DNA of 64,000 nt, taken from Incurvaria masculella. Lineage: Eukaryota; Arthropoda; Insecta; Lepidoptera; Incurvariidae. The DNA lies in NCBI GenBank assembly GCA_946894095.1, contig OX335642.1, positions 30,205,021 through 30,269,020 on the forward strand. The letters run 5' to 3'. The notes under the pieces were generated by a model. It searched no databases. It was not told the origin of the DNA and saw nothing but the letters and a program-made list of their open reading frames with translations. Both the position numbers and the translations under genes were made by a program. Position 1 is the stretch's first letter; every line of letters starts with the position of its first letter. Of the stretch, positions 21,272 through 30,584 are shown piece by piece.

Positions 21272-21504
21272 CAATATTAGACCATTAGGCGTCGTGTTCT
21301 GTCCGCGGGCGTTAATTAAAGATTTTTTTCCTAAATATTTGCCTACATGCATTCCTTCACACATTCGTCCGCACATAACTGTAACGTAAGTAGGTATCAT
21401 TATATTTATATACGTATACGATTATGCCATGCAATCAAGGTAGGTAAGGCCTTGCAAATTCTGGTCATCGAACTGCAGTTACGTCAATAAATTAACGGTT
21501 GATT

Positions 21505-21575
21505 AGATTGATTGAGCGAAGAAGAACCCGCAAAGAAACTTAACTGGTTTTTTTTCTTTTTTTTTTGGAGGATGA
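21505..21575 (+). mobile_element. Family Q fragment
   Basis: GATTGAGCGAAGAAGAACCC then GCAAAGAAACTTAACTGG and a T-rich run match the Q copies at 17930 and 47480. Confidence 0.6.
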
Positions 21576-21576
21576 A

Positions 21577-21815
21577 CTATTATGATATTAGCCCTACACA
21601 CCGCATTTCCGGAGGAATTCGGTGCCATTCCAGGACCTTCCCTTTATTAGCACGGCTACATTGAACTTGATGGAAAAGACGGACAATGTTTCATTGCCAT
21701 TTCGAACATATTTTCATCCATCGCGATGTTATCAATCCGGGTGGGCTTAACGCTACCCTTAGTAGGGGAAGGATACCTACAGTTTTACGTCTTTCACAAC
21801 CATGGAACCGTGACC
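21577..21815 (-). mobile_element. tRNA-headed SINE body
   Basis: Antisense: TATGATATTAGCCCTACACA, GGAGGAATTCGGTGCCATTC, CTTTATTAGCACGGCTACAT, CGATGTTATCAATCCGGGTG and ACCCTTAGTAGGGGAAGG. It stops at AACCATGG, just before a LINE fragment. Confidence 0.82.
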
Positions 21816-21859
21816 ATAGGCGTTCAAGACAAGTCGCCACTACGAGTGACATACGAGCC

Positions 21860-22195
21860 GCCATGCCAGTCTTTAGACAGTTGTAGGACACTATTTAAAA
21901 AACTTTATCTACTAACAGCTCCATGTATGACAATTTATGAAATTTGTACAATTGTAAAAAAAAATCCAGAACATTTCACAGGAGCAGGTGACACGCATAG
22001 ATATAATACTAGAAGGAAAAATAACCTATGTACTACTAAACTACATACAAAATTCTAAATAAAAAATGTGTACTATATGTCGACAAAAAATATAAAAATA
22101 TACCAAATGAAATCAAAAATTTAGATCTAAGTGAATTTAATAAAAAATTGTATGTATGGTTAGTAGAAAAATGGTTCTTCAAAATTAATTAATTT
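21860..22195 (+). pseudogene. LINE reverse transcriptase C-terminus (frameshifted)
   Basis: No function survives. In one frame (about 21873-22055) the peptide runs DSCRTLFKKLYLLTAPC, MTIYEICTIVKKNPEHF and HRYNTRRKNNL, then stops. From about 22070 another frame gives KNIPNEIKNLDLSEFNKKL and VWLVEKWFFKIN before a stop near 22190. Together they follow the usual C-terminal order of CR1/jockey-group LINE ORF2: K..LF..L.ILT.PSLYI.E, a basic RNTR segment, then YN.LP..IK and F...L. The 5' part (endonuclease and catalytic reverse transcriptase) is missing, as in 5'-truncated insertions. It abuts an antisense SINE. It may or may not be the same family as the LINE at 33.9-36.2 kb; clade unresolved. Confidence 0.78.
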
Positions 22196-23090
22196 ATGAC
22201 GATAATAGTTTGAAATAATAGAAGTGTTTAATGGTTTTATTTTATTTTATAAATGGCTCAATTAGATAAGAAAACGTTAAAAGAGGTTAATTTATTTAAA
22301 TTTACATACATGGTTAGATTAAGCTAATATAGTGATTGCACTGCTCTCTTATTGAGAGCCATGTGCTATTGTACGCCTACCCAGGCAATTTGTACATGGC
22401 ACTCGCTTTTATTTACCTCATTTGGATTCTGTAACACCTCTGCAAATATGCAATAAATTATTTGAATTTTGACATTTCCTTATATAGCACAACTACATTG
22501 AACTGGATTCGACCGCTCATTGTTCACCGCTGAAGTATGTAACGTTCGTCCCCAGGGGACCGAAGTAGGAACTGGACATTTGAAATCAATTCGTGGTGCA
22601 ATGGAGCAGACCGATCCGCTAACACGTCTTTCCCCTTGTCGGCCAACCCTGCTTCCGATCGCCACCGGCGGCGCTTACACACGTTATCCAGAAATCTAGA
22701 GGCCACGGCGTGTAGGAATGTCGCGGCATCTATCGGCGGGTTGAGTCAATTTTAATTTAAAAACGGGCTAGTGATAACTATGCAACAGTATGTTTTGTCT
22801 TACTATTAGACTTACATACTACGATGCTTGATTGTTTATACATTTTTATGAACAGTATTCCTCCCACTCATACTTGTGAATATTATTCACTCATACTATT
22901 AAATAAATGAAATACTTACTTGAAATTATTTGAATGTTTCTTCAACAAAAAAACAAGACGTTTCGTTTTTACTTAGCGTGGGCCTGTGAATAATTTTCTC
23001 CCCATACAAAATAGTTTTAAAATGAGACCAGAGTTCCCATTCAATTTATTTTTGGTTGGATCTACCATGAATGTATTTATATAATATGTG
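22196..23090. other. No gene seen
   Basis: AT-rich except for a GC-rich patch at about 22500-22740. A SINE scrap (TATAGCACAACTACATTGAA) lies at about 22482-22510. No supported coding frame. Confidence 0.4.
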
Positions 23091-23091
23091 T

Positions 23092-23215
23092 ATCTACGTG
23101 ATCCTGAGTCTATAAAACAGCTTTTAAAAACGCTATAAAAGCTGGTTTAGATTCCTGATCGTAATTACAGAATTCCAGGAATAGGCCTGCAGACAATGGA
23201 GAGGAGATTGCCGTA
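23092..23215. mobile_element. Family N element, partial copy 2
   Basis: GATCCTGAGTCTATAAAACA, GATTCCTGATCGTAATTACA, GAATTCCAGGAATAGGCCTG align with the right end of the copy at 13722-14170. Confidence 0.6.
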
Positions 23216-23414
23216 AGGCTTTTTTTTAATATACTTAGTTAATATATATACATACAAATATAATTTTAAAATGATTTCCAAACTAAATTTGCATGAGGGT
23301 CAGAGTTTATGGGCTATTTTTAATAAAACTATTAGAACAAATTTATGGTATACACGTTATTAAAATGTTTCCTATCTCTTTACAATTCTAAATATCAAAA
23401 TATTTTTTTGTGTT

Positions 23415-23580
23415 TTTGATGTAACTGAACATGGAAAGCTAATACCAAACCGACCGTCATGATATTCGTTTATTCAATGCGATGGTACCAACCCGGGCAG
23501 AATTGACCTTACCACCTAGTGAGTAAGGAAGAGAACCTACAGTTTGACCTGGAATCCAAACCACAGCCAAGCTCATCGAT
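23415..23580 (-). mobile_element. SINE fragment, probably 5S-headed type
   Basis: Antisense: GATGTAACTGAACATGGAAA, CGACCGTCATGATATTCG, a deletion, CAATGCGATGGTACCAACCC, then CACCTAGTGAGTAAGGAAG. The GTAAGGAAG and CCACAGCCA words follow the 5S-headed copies (GTAAGTAAGGAAG, CCACGGCCAGCCTC) better than the tRNA-headed ones. Confidence 0.65.
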
Positions 23581-23596
23581 TGAAAACAGTCACCCA

Positions 23597-24480
23597 TTGT
23601 AGCATGTGAAAACGAGAACGAGTTTAATCCTACGATAGCGGCACGTAGTCAAAGTGCACGCTCGACGCAGCGTTCGGACCGGCACATTGTCGCCATTCGC
23701 GCTTAACGCAGCGTTCGGACCGTAGCGCGTGCTGAGTTAGTTCTCCTAGCGACGACGAACAAACGTCAGAATAATTTGCGGTTAGGAGGTAAATTAAGTG
23801 GGAGCTTAAAAAGGTCGATCGGACCTCTAACTTCGGAAGACAACTCGGGAGCGGAGCCGGAAGCGTCAATCACTATTGCACTGGCGGTCGTCGGGACAGG
23901 GAGTGGCGCCGACGTGAAGGGGAGCCGCAGGAGCCATCTTCGCCCGCCATTGCAATAGGCCGTGCCGAAGTGGAGCCGACTCGACACGAAGTGCTCTTCT
24001 CGTTCGGAGTTGCTGGTCAGTATCGGCAGGGCTGGGGACTGTATTCCGTGCCCGTGCTTGTGCGGACCAGCGACTGACGTCCATCGATTTTGCAGCTCGG
24101 AAGCGTGCGCGGTGTTGCGGGACGCGGTGACGGCGTGGGATCGTCGTTGACCGGTCCGCCAGCGCCGCGGACTCGCTCCGGGAGCTGCCCTGTGCGTCGG
24201 CCCGAACGAGAAGGTACGTAGAAGTAGGTAGAAGGAGGAGGTCAGAGGAGGACTAACCTCACAGTAAATATAACAATAAGACTTAGTGTATTAAGAAATA
24301 AGCCCTTCAGGCTAGGTTAATCTTACGTTTAAGGCTTTATGGAATATAATTAACGTGTGTAAAGTAATATTCAAACTTTCAATTGTGTTCCCCCCTCACA
24401 TCACACATCTCACATAGAGGACCGGACGGTTTGGTGGTTTTTCCTAAAAACTACCTGGCGCTCAACAGATAAGCGAGAGG
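23597..24480 (+). other. GC-rich block; LTR-like or promoter-like, unassigned
   Basis: GC-rich over about 23640-24220, with a 17-bp direct repeat ACGCAGCGTTCGGACCG at about 23667 and 23706. The stretch ends in AAAAACTACCTGGCGCTCAACA; TGGCGC after a short inverted end resembles a retroelement primer-binding site. The text between (GAAGGTACGTAGAAG near 24209, polypyrimidine CCCCCCTCACATCACACA near 24389) would also fit a leader with splice signals. No second LTR copy is in the window, so solo-LTR status is only a possibility. Frames within it do not match a known protein. Confidence 0.3.
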
Positions 24481-24559
24481 CACGCAAGCCGGACCCCATC
24501 ACAGCCGAACGACCCTAAGTGCCGTGCCGACTGAGCGGGAAACGGGGTGTAGCTGCGCG

Positions 24560-25320
24560 CAGGGCGGGCGACAATAAAAATCAGTTGACCCTGGCGCGGA
24601 GGATACACCATCTAGAACCCAATCGTGCTCAGAGATGATCCATCCAGCTTATTGAATCACAAGGAGTCCACAGGGCTATACCGAGGAAGACATACATGCT
24701 GGCAAAAATATCTATCGGAAAGTATTTATTATTTATTTGACGGGAATAACTTACTAGCTTTAAAACAAATATTATTATCGTATTTCATTATATACTAAGC
24801 GGTGGTCATTTACGCATACCAATGCTCTGTAGGTAAATAAGTCAGTGGTTCAAAAAAAACGACGAAAGTCGAACGAAATAGAAAACGACTTGCAACCTGT
24901 TGTCAACTTGTCATAATTATTTCGGTTACCGTTGATTTGGACTAAAATTTTATCTGGAAGCTGTGTATATTATGCCGTACTTTGTTTCGCATCCGCAACC
25001 GGTCTGGCAATTATCTGGATTGTTTACAAATGTGTGGATTTCGCGCATCTCCCGAGCCGGGAGGTGATTTAGGGGCGCTCCTGGCTAGCATTAGATTTAA
25101 AGTAGCTCATATTGAGGTTCCAATCGTTTCAATCATGGGGATAAGCATTATTTGCTTAGTATATCCAGATTCTGGGATTTAGGACATTAAATATATTTGA
25201 AGGTACAAAAGTTTTGCGATTTTATGCATATTTGAAACACCAAATTTTCATTGGCACTTCGAACGTATTTCACTAAACGCCCAGCGGGAAGGAGACTCGC
25301 AGTATGATATGGGTTTCGAA
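24560..25320. other. No gene seen; diverged SINE scrap
   Basis: About 25236-25318 is a badly diverged antisense SINE piece (AAATTTTCATTGGCACTTCG, then GGAAGGAGACTCGCAGTATG). A 66-codon frame at 24982-25182 has no recognisable motif. Confidence 0.4.
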
Positions 25321-25321
25321 C

Positions 25322-26419
25322 TACAATATGCGTATTTTAATCTTGATTATGAAATAAATAAGTCAGCAGCGTCTGAGTAAATACAGGAAACCATTTTGAT
25401 TAAAGTTCGTACTAAAGATGCCAATACTTTAATACGGCTTTGATAATTATGTTTGTTTACAGCGCATCATATGGTGTACGCCGGACTCTCAGCTAAGAGG
25501 CACCCGACCATGCCCATGGGCTTTCGATTTTTCAGGATCTATGAAAACCTTACCGGCTATACAAAATGTGTCAAAGTGACGTCACAAAGTACTACTTTTC
25601 GTTAGTCTTAGGCTGAGATAAATAGTCCTACCAAAAACTAAGGCAGAGATAAATAGTCGTAACAGAAACTTTGTGACGTCACTTTGACACATTTTGTATG
25701 GACGAAATCTCAAAGTAATGCAAAGTGACGTCACAAAGTACTACTTTTGGTTAGTCTTAGTTTCTGTTACGACTATTTATCTCAGCCTAAGACCAACGAA
25801 AAGTAGTACTTTGTGACGTCTTTTTGCATTGCTTTGACATTTTGTCTATACAAAATGTGTCGAAATGACGTCATAAAGTACTACTTTTCGTTAGTCTTAG
25901 TTTCTGTTACGACTATTATCTCAGCCTAAGGCCTAAATAGTCGTAACAGAAACTAAGACTAACGGAAAGTAGTACTTTGTGACGTCACTTTGACACATTT
26001 TGTATGGAGGAAGTCTTCAAAGTAATGCAAAGTGACGTCACAAAGTACTACTTTCCGTTAGTCTTAGTTTCTGTTACGACTATTTATCTCAGCCGTAATC
26101 TCAGGCTGAGATAAATAGTCGTAACAGAAACTAAGACTAACGAAAAGTAGTACTTTGTGACGTCACTTTGACACATTTTGTATAGCCGGTAAGGTTTTCA
26201 TAGATCCTGAAAAATCGAAAGCCTATGGGCATGGTCGGTGCCTCTTAGCTGAGAGTCCGGCATACACCATATGATGCGCTTTAAACAAACATAATTATCA
26301 AAGCCGTATTAAAGTATTGGCATCTTTAGTACGAACTTTAATTAAAATGGTTTCCTGCATTAACTCAGACGCTGCTGACTTATTTATTTCATAGTCAAGA
26401 TTAAAATACGCATATTGTA
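25322..26419. repeat. 1.1-kb near-perfect inverted repeat
   Basis: The segment from TACAATATGCGTATTTTAAT at 25322 reads back from 26419 as its reverse complement, symmetric about 25870.5. I count only about eight differences over the outer 240 bp. The outer part is unique-looking DNA, the middle part (25455-25558 and 26183-26285) is the 3' end of the LINE seen at 36.7 kb, and the inner part is family P units. The centre includes ACATTTTGT-CTAT-ACAAAATGT at 25837-25858. If transcribed on either strand it would give a hairpin of roughly 500 bp. Confidence 0.92.
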
Positions 26420-27130
26420 TAGTACTTTGTGATGTCACTTTGACACATTTTGTATTGACGCAATCTCAAAGTAATGCAAATTGACGTTACTAAGGCTGAG
26501 ATAAATAGTCGTAACAAATACTAAGACTAACGAAAAGTAGTACTTTGTGACGTCACTTTGACACATTTTGTATGGACGAAATCTCAAAGTAATGCAAAGT
26601 GTCGTTACAAAGTAGTACTTTCCGTTAGTCTCAGTTTCTGTTACGACTATTTATCTCAGCCTGAGTACTACTTTTCGTTAGTCTTAGTTTCTGTTACGAC
26701 TATTTATCTCAGCCTATGACACATTTTGTATCGACGAAATCTCAAAGTAAAGCCAAGTGACGTCACAAAGTACTACTTTTTGTTAGTCTTAGGGTGAGAT
26801 AAATAGTCGTAACCGAAACTAAGACTAACGAAAATTAGTACTTTGTGACGTCAATTTGCATTGCTTTGAGATTTCGTTTATACATAATCTGTCAACGTGA
26901 CGTCACAAAGTACTACTTTTTGTTAGTCTTAGGGTGAGATAAATAGTCGTAACCGAAACTAAGACTAACGAACATTAGTACTTTGTGACGTCAATTTGCA
27001 TTGCTTTGAGATTTCGTTTATACATAATCTGTCAACGTGACGTCACAAAGTACTACTTTTCGTTAGCCTTAGTTTCTTCTACGACTATTTTTCTCAGCCT
27101 TCGTTTTTGTTACGACTATTTATCTCAGCC
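25560..27130. repeat. Array of palindromic family P units
   Basis: The unit runs TGTGTCAAAGTGACGTCACA, AAGTACTACTTTTCGTTAGT, CTTAGTTTCTGTTACGACTA, TTTATCTCAGCC, present many times in both orientations, joined by ATGGACGAAATCTCAAAGTA-type spacers. I located 13 exact TGACGTCA octamers, starting at 25577, 25674, 25726, 25866, 25980, 26033, 26156, 26548, 26758, 26846, 26898, 26986 and 27038. TGACGTCA is the canonical CRE (CREB/ATF site); binding here is untested. It probably grew from a palindromic MITE by nested insertion and local duplication. Confidence 0.88.
26757..27036 (+). repeat. 140-bp tandem duplication inside the P array
   Basis: GTGACGTCACAAAGTACTAC recurs at 26757, 26897 and 27037, spacing exactly 140. 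The two complete units differ at about one base (ACGAAAATTAG versus ACGAACATTAG), so the duplication is recent. Confidence 0.88.
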
Positions 27131-27297
27131 TTAGGGCCGAGTGCACGAAAGGACAAAAAATAAAAATCAACGTCAAAGTATGATCAAACACGTAACTTTG
27201 TGTGGACAGTATGGAAGGAACTCTATGCAGATCACTAAAAGTGACGTGTTTGAACGTTGATTAACTCAGCCGTCTCTTCGTGCAACCGGTGCTTAGT
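27131..27297 (+). mobile_element. Small palindromic MITE (family D), copy 2
   Basis: Begins GGGCCGAGTGCACGAAAGGA and closes TCTCTTCGTGCAACCGG. Inner pair: AATCAACGTCAAAG with GAACGTTGATT, and AAACACGT with ACGTGTTT. Nearly colinear in reverse with 14463-14628. Confidence 0.75.
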
Positions 27298-27840
27298 CTG
27301 ATTATGGTGCTTATTTTTAAGTAATTTAGTGTTTCTTGCTACCTGTTAATACATTTTCTAATATTTAGGTTATGTGTTAAAGATTGCCTTTGGCAATAAG
27401 CTCGCCTCTTGCATCCTATGTACTCATAGCGGTAAGCCCATCGATTAATTTTATTACATTTCAGTAGAATTTGGTAAAAGTACTCCTCCTATACTCACCA
27501 CAGCCCTCCTTAATTTCGCGACTCTAACCACCAGTAATGTCCCTCACTCACGTCAGAACAATTCGTTCTCCCGTACACTCGCCAAGACCAGGTCAGACCT
27601 CACCTACATAATCCCCAAAAAGGTACAGCGGACCACCTCCGCTTTATGGCTGTGTTAAAAAGCTGCGCCGGTAGCTCGGAAATTTGACACCTCGCCGACT
27701 GGTATGATGGAGTCATTATTCGTTTATAGGCGGTGCGACCAGGAATGTATCGATGCTTACAGTTGAGATACCATCACGCCTTTGAAGCTGTGATCGGGGC
27801 GCGTAGGGATAGAGAGTGAGCTACCAACCTATTTGTGTGT
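27298..27840. other. No gene seen
   Basis: Mixed-composition sequence without recognisable repeats or a supported coding frame. Confidence 0.4.
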
Positions 27841-27841
27841 A

Positions 27842-27872
27842 AAAAAAAACCGGTCAAGCGTGAACGTGTTCA
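27842..27872 (+). repeat. Left part of a repeat split by family B
   Basis: AAAACCGGTCAAGCGTGAAC then GTGTTCA. Its continuation CGTGCCGAGGGTCATGG is found after the MITE, from 28348. The uninterrupted form occurs at 44623-44690. It resembles a diverged family A head. Confidence 0.65.
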
Positions 27873-28347
27873 GGCCCTGGTACTAGCCAAATCGCAAAGT
27901 TAGACGAGGCACCCCAAGTTAACTAACTAAGTCTGACGATTATAAGTGTCATTCTTACAATATATGATTCCTTGTCTAGGAATCAACCTATTTTCGTTAA
28001 TGTATGTTTCCTTTTTCTATACAAAATACATTGCGGAAAAGGTGTCCATTTCCGAACTTTTTTGACTAAATGTAGAAATCTAAAAGCAAATGGAACTTTT
28101 TGTTTATGCATAAATGCTGTTTTTGCTTATATCTAGAAATCGAATTGCTTTCAGATTTCTAATAAGAAAAATCAACTTTTTTATTTTTATTATTATTTAA
28201 ATAAATGATGAATTAAAAAAATATTAACAATCCATTATCAGTCTGGAGTTCTATTTGGATTTGCTGAAGCGTTTCACTACATATTATTACATTTGTTAAA
28301 AAGTGCATTTGTATGGCGCGAGTAGTTGGCTAGTCCTAGCGTCTTAA
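27869..28347. mobile_element. TTAA-flanked MITE (family B), copy 2, inserted in a repeat
   Basis: GGCCCTGGTACTAGCCAAAT at the left, TTGGCTAGTCCTAGCGTC at the right, right flank TTAA, left flank TTCA. Joining the two outside flanks reproduces the sequence GTTCACGTGCCGAGGGTC seen uninterrupted at 44649-44666, so the site duplication was four bases (TTCA/TTAA). Confidence 0.85.
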
Positions 28348-28649
28348 CGTGCCGAGGGTCATGGACATAGGCATGGGTCATGTTGGGAATATCACTACGA
28401 GACAGTGCGAAACGAATTTGGGAAATTTCATACAAAATTCGCGTCTCGGTAGCTTTTCTCAATAAGTGTAAAGTTTTGAGGAAAAGTAGTAACAGCACAA
28501 CTGGTATTATATTGGTATTTTTTTTTTCAGAATTTTCAAACAAATTCGGAAACACGTGTGACCGAAAGATACCAGAGTCAGAAGGACTCCTAAAAAATAC
28601 TGTCTCCTTAGGTTCAGAGATAAATTTTACAGAACATTTTTATTGTTAA

Positions 28650-29440
28650 TTGAATGAAAATTGGTTTTCTTCTCGAAATTTAGCAGAGTTGATTAATAAT
28701 GATGAATCAACTTCTAACATATTTATCATAGCGAATAGTCTATTATCCTTAATCCAATGAATTTTAGATAAAATCATTATAAACTCTAGGCCTGTTTTTT
28801 GCCATGTTTTATACATTTTTCCTGTTTGTCTCGAGGTTTCAATTTAAGTTATTAAATATAGTATATCAGAACACATATTTTTATAATCTGGAGTCTTATC
28901 AGTGGACAAGAATTGATTTTATAGAAAATGGTTTTTAAAATTTTAATGTTTTTGTTAGAAGTTATGAAGATAGTAGCAATTTTGAAAACAAAGAAACAAG
29001 AGTGTAATATTCGACTACTCTTTATAATCGTTAGTACATTTAAAAAAAATAGTAAAGGTCGGAGGCACTTGCAATAAAATTCCTTCTAGAGTTTCTAAAT
29101 TTCTAAATGTGTTGGTTCTCTAATATTTGTAGCAAGACATCAACGTGCTGTAACATAAAATGTCTGCATGACACATTTCCTATAAGAATTTTAGTTTCGG
29201 TAATTTATGGAGTACGCTTTTTGAAGAAGTAAAAACAAAAAACGTTTCAGTACATTTTAGAAAATAGCTAAGTAAATAAGCATCCCGATAAGAAACCACA
29301 ATTAATTACCTGAATAAGATTTAAAGGACAAATAAAAAGTAAAACTAATTACAGAAGATGAAATAAAAACAATAAGAATTAATACAATTGAAGCCTAGCC
29401 ATCAACGAAAAATGAAACGCAAATATGACTACTAAAAGAA
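28650..29440. other. No gene seen; AT-rich, repeat-poor
   Basis: No recognised repeat. It could be intron or flank of the putative minus-strand exon at 29454-29631. Confidence 0.35.
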
Positions 29441-29453
29441 TAGGTTCACTCAC

Positions 29454-29631
29454 TGGGCATGATCTCGACGTGTGAAGAATGCTCCATGATGCCTATGTGG
29501 TGCTGGGAGTGCATCATGTCTGGTGGGGACTGCACCAGCCCACCACCACCGCCGTTGGCCATCACCATCCCTCGGCTGGTGGACACCACGAGCCTGCTGG
29601 CAGTCACAGTCAGGCCCTCCGCCTTCGACCG
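29454..29631 (-). CDS. Possible coding exon, product unknown
   Basis: I do not recognise this protein. On the minus strand, one frame is open from a CTGACAG acceptor-like site (exon from 29631) to a GTGAGT donor (plus-strand ACTCAC, 29448-29453), a strong 5' splice consensus. The peptide includes LTVTASRLVVSTSRGMVMAN, then five glycines, then LVQSPPDMMHSQHHIGIMEH and SSHVEIMP. Its composition (His/Met/Gly-rich, GC-rich, in AT-rich surroundings) is like the low-complexity part of an insect transcription regulator. The polypyrimidine tract before the acceptor is weak, so the exon could instead be a first coding exon starting at the Met of MVMAN or MANGG. The CpG-rich block at 30110-30580 lies upstream in this orientation. 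A frame on the same strand offset by one base is also open, so frame choice is uncertain. Confidence 0.4.
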
Positions 29632-30109
29632 CTGTCAGCCCGTTCACGGTCCGATGGGTTCTGTTAACACTTTTTCCTGAAATTCCTCCACAGGTGATTT
29701 GGCTGTAGTATCTTTTCGAGTTTTATAGGGTATTAGACAATTATTTATCGTTCATAAACTGTTCGCTTTCAACAATGACTTGAATGTAGTTTGTTCAGGG
29801 AATCCAGACATTTTTCGTATTTTATCACTGTCCTTTAGCTTTTTCCAAACATTCGTTTCATTCCATTTTAGTCTCTACACAATTTTCCATTAAAATCTAC
29901 TTAGATATCGGTTTTTTCGTTCTAATTGTTAGTGAAGATTCGCTTTAGTATTTTTTTATACTCTTGGTCTCGCTGTACAAATCTTGGTTAATAAACCGGC
30001 CTATTCAGTTCCATAAAACAAGTATCACAAACTGCAGTTAACTAATTAACACTATTTTTTTCTTAAACGTACTACTGTAGGCACTTCCGTGTGTTTTATC
30101 AAATTTACA

Positions 30110-30580
30110 CCAGCGTCTTTTTTTTTCTCGGAAATTCGGAACCGCCACGTCCTATCGCGGAGCGGACCGGAGCGGCACTGACGTACCAAATCCATAATTC
30201 CGCGGGCGCGCCAGGGCGCATGCGCAGAGGCGGTCGCGGCTCTCCATTGGCCGCAAGATCACCCGCCCCGCATTTTGAAAATGGAACCGCCGTTCGATTG
30301 GTCGGGGGGTGCGGCGGGGCTGTCTTTTTGGCGCCTCGCCCAATATGGCGGTGGGAAGGCTCGGAGGCTTTTGAGGTTTTTTGAGGTCGGGTTTTTTGCT
30401 CGGCCTTTTTGCTCGTGCCCATAATCGGGAGCGGTGTGTGGATATAATGAGGCTGATTTATGCTTTGGAGAGCGCCGCCCGTCCAGCGCGCGCTGTGGGA
30501 TCAAGGTATACTTGTTTTATTTGTGGAGGTTTTTTGGTGTTTTCGCCGGGATTTTGTCACGGTTTTGTGCTTGCCACTGG
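30110..30580. promoter_or_regulatory. CpG-rich promoter-like block
   Basis: A GC-rich island in AT-rich DNA. It contains the NRF1-type palindrome GCGCATGCGC (30216-30225), CCAAT boxes (ATTGG at 30246-30250 and 30297-30301, CCAAT at 30340-30344), an Sp1-type CCCGCCCC (30262-30269), an E2F-like TTTTTGGCGCC (about 30325-30335) and AATATGGCGG (YY1-like, about 30342). Mixed orientations of the CCAAT boxes allow transcription either way: minus-strand towards the exon at 29454-29631, or plus-strand, where GGGATCAAGGTATAC near 30498 offers a donor-like site. No TATA box stands out. The function is inferred from motifs only. Confidence 0.5.
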
Positions 30581-30584
30581 GTAA

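Noticed and set aside
21107..21400. 97-codon frame with an internal 15-residue repeat
   Set aside because: Explained by the 45-bp tandem duplication at 21182-21271.
28277..28555. Two frames (here and 62882-63163) sharing a C-terminal peptide, suggesting a protein family
   Set aside because: The shared part is the end of the family B MITE on the minus strand; the rest of each frame is unrelated flank.
30091..30504. 97-105-codon frames over the CpG-rich block
   Set aside because: Same reason: low stop density in GC-rich promoter-like DNA, with no conserved motif.
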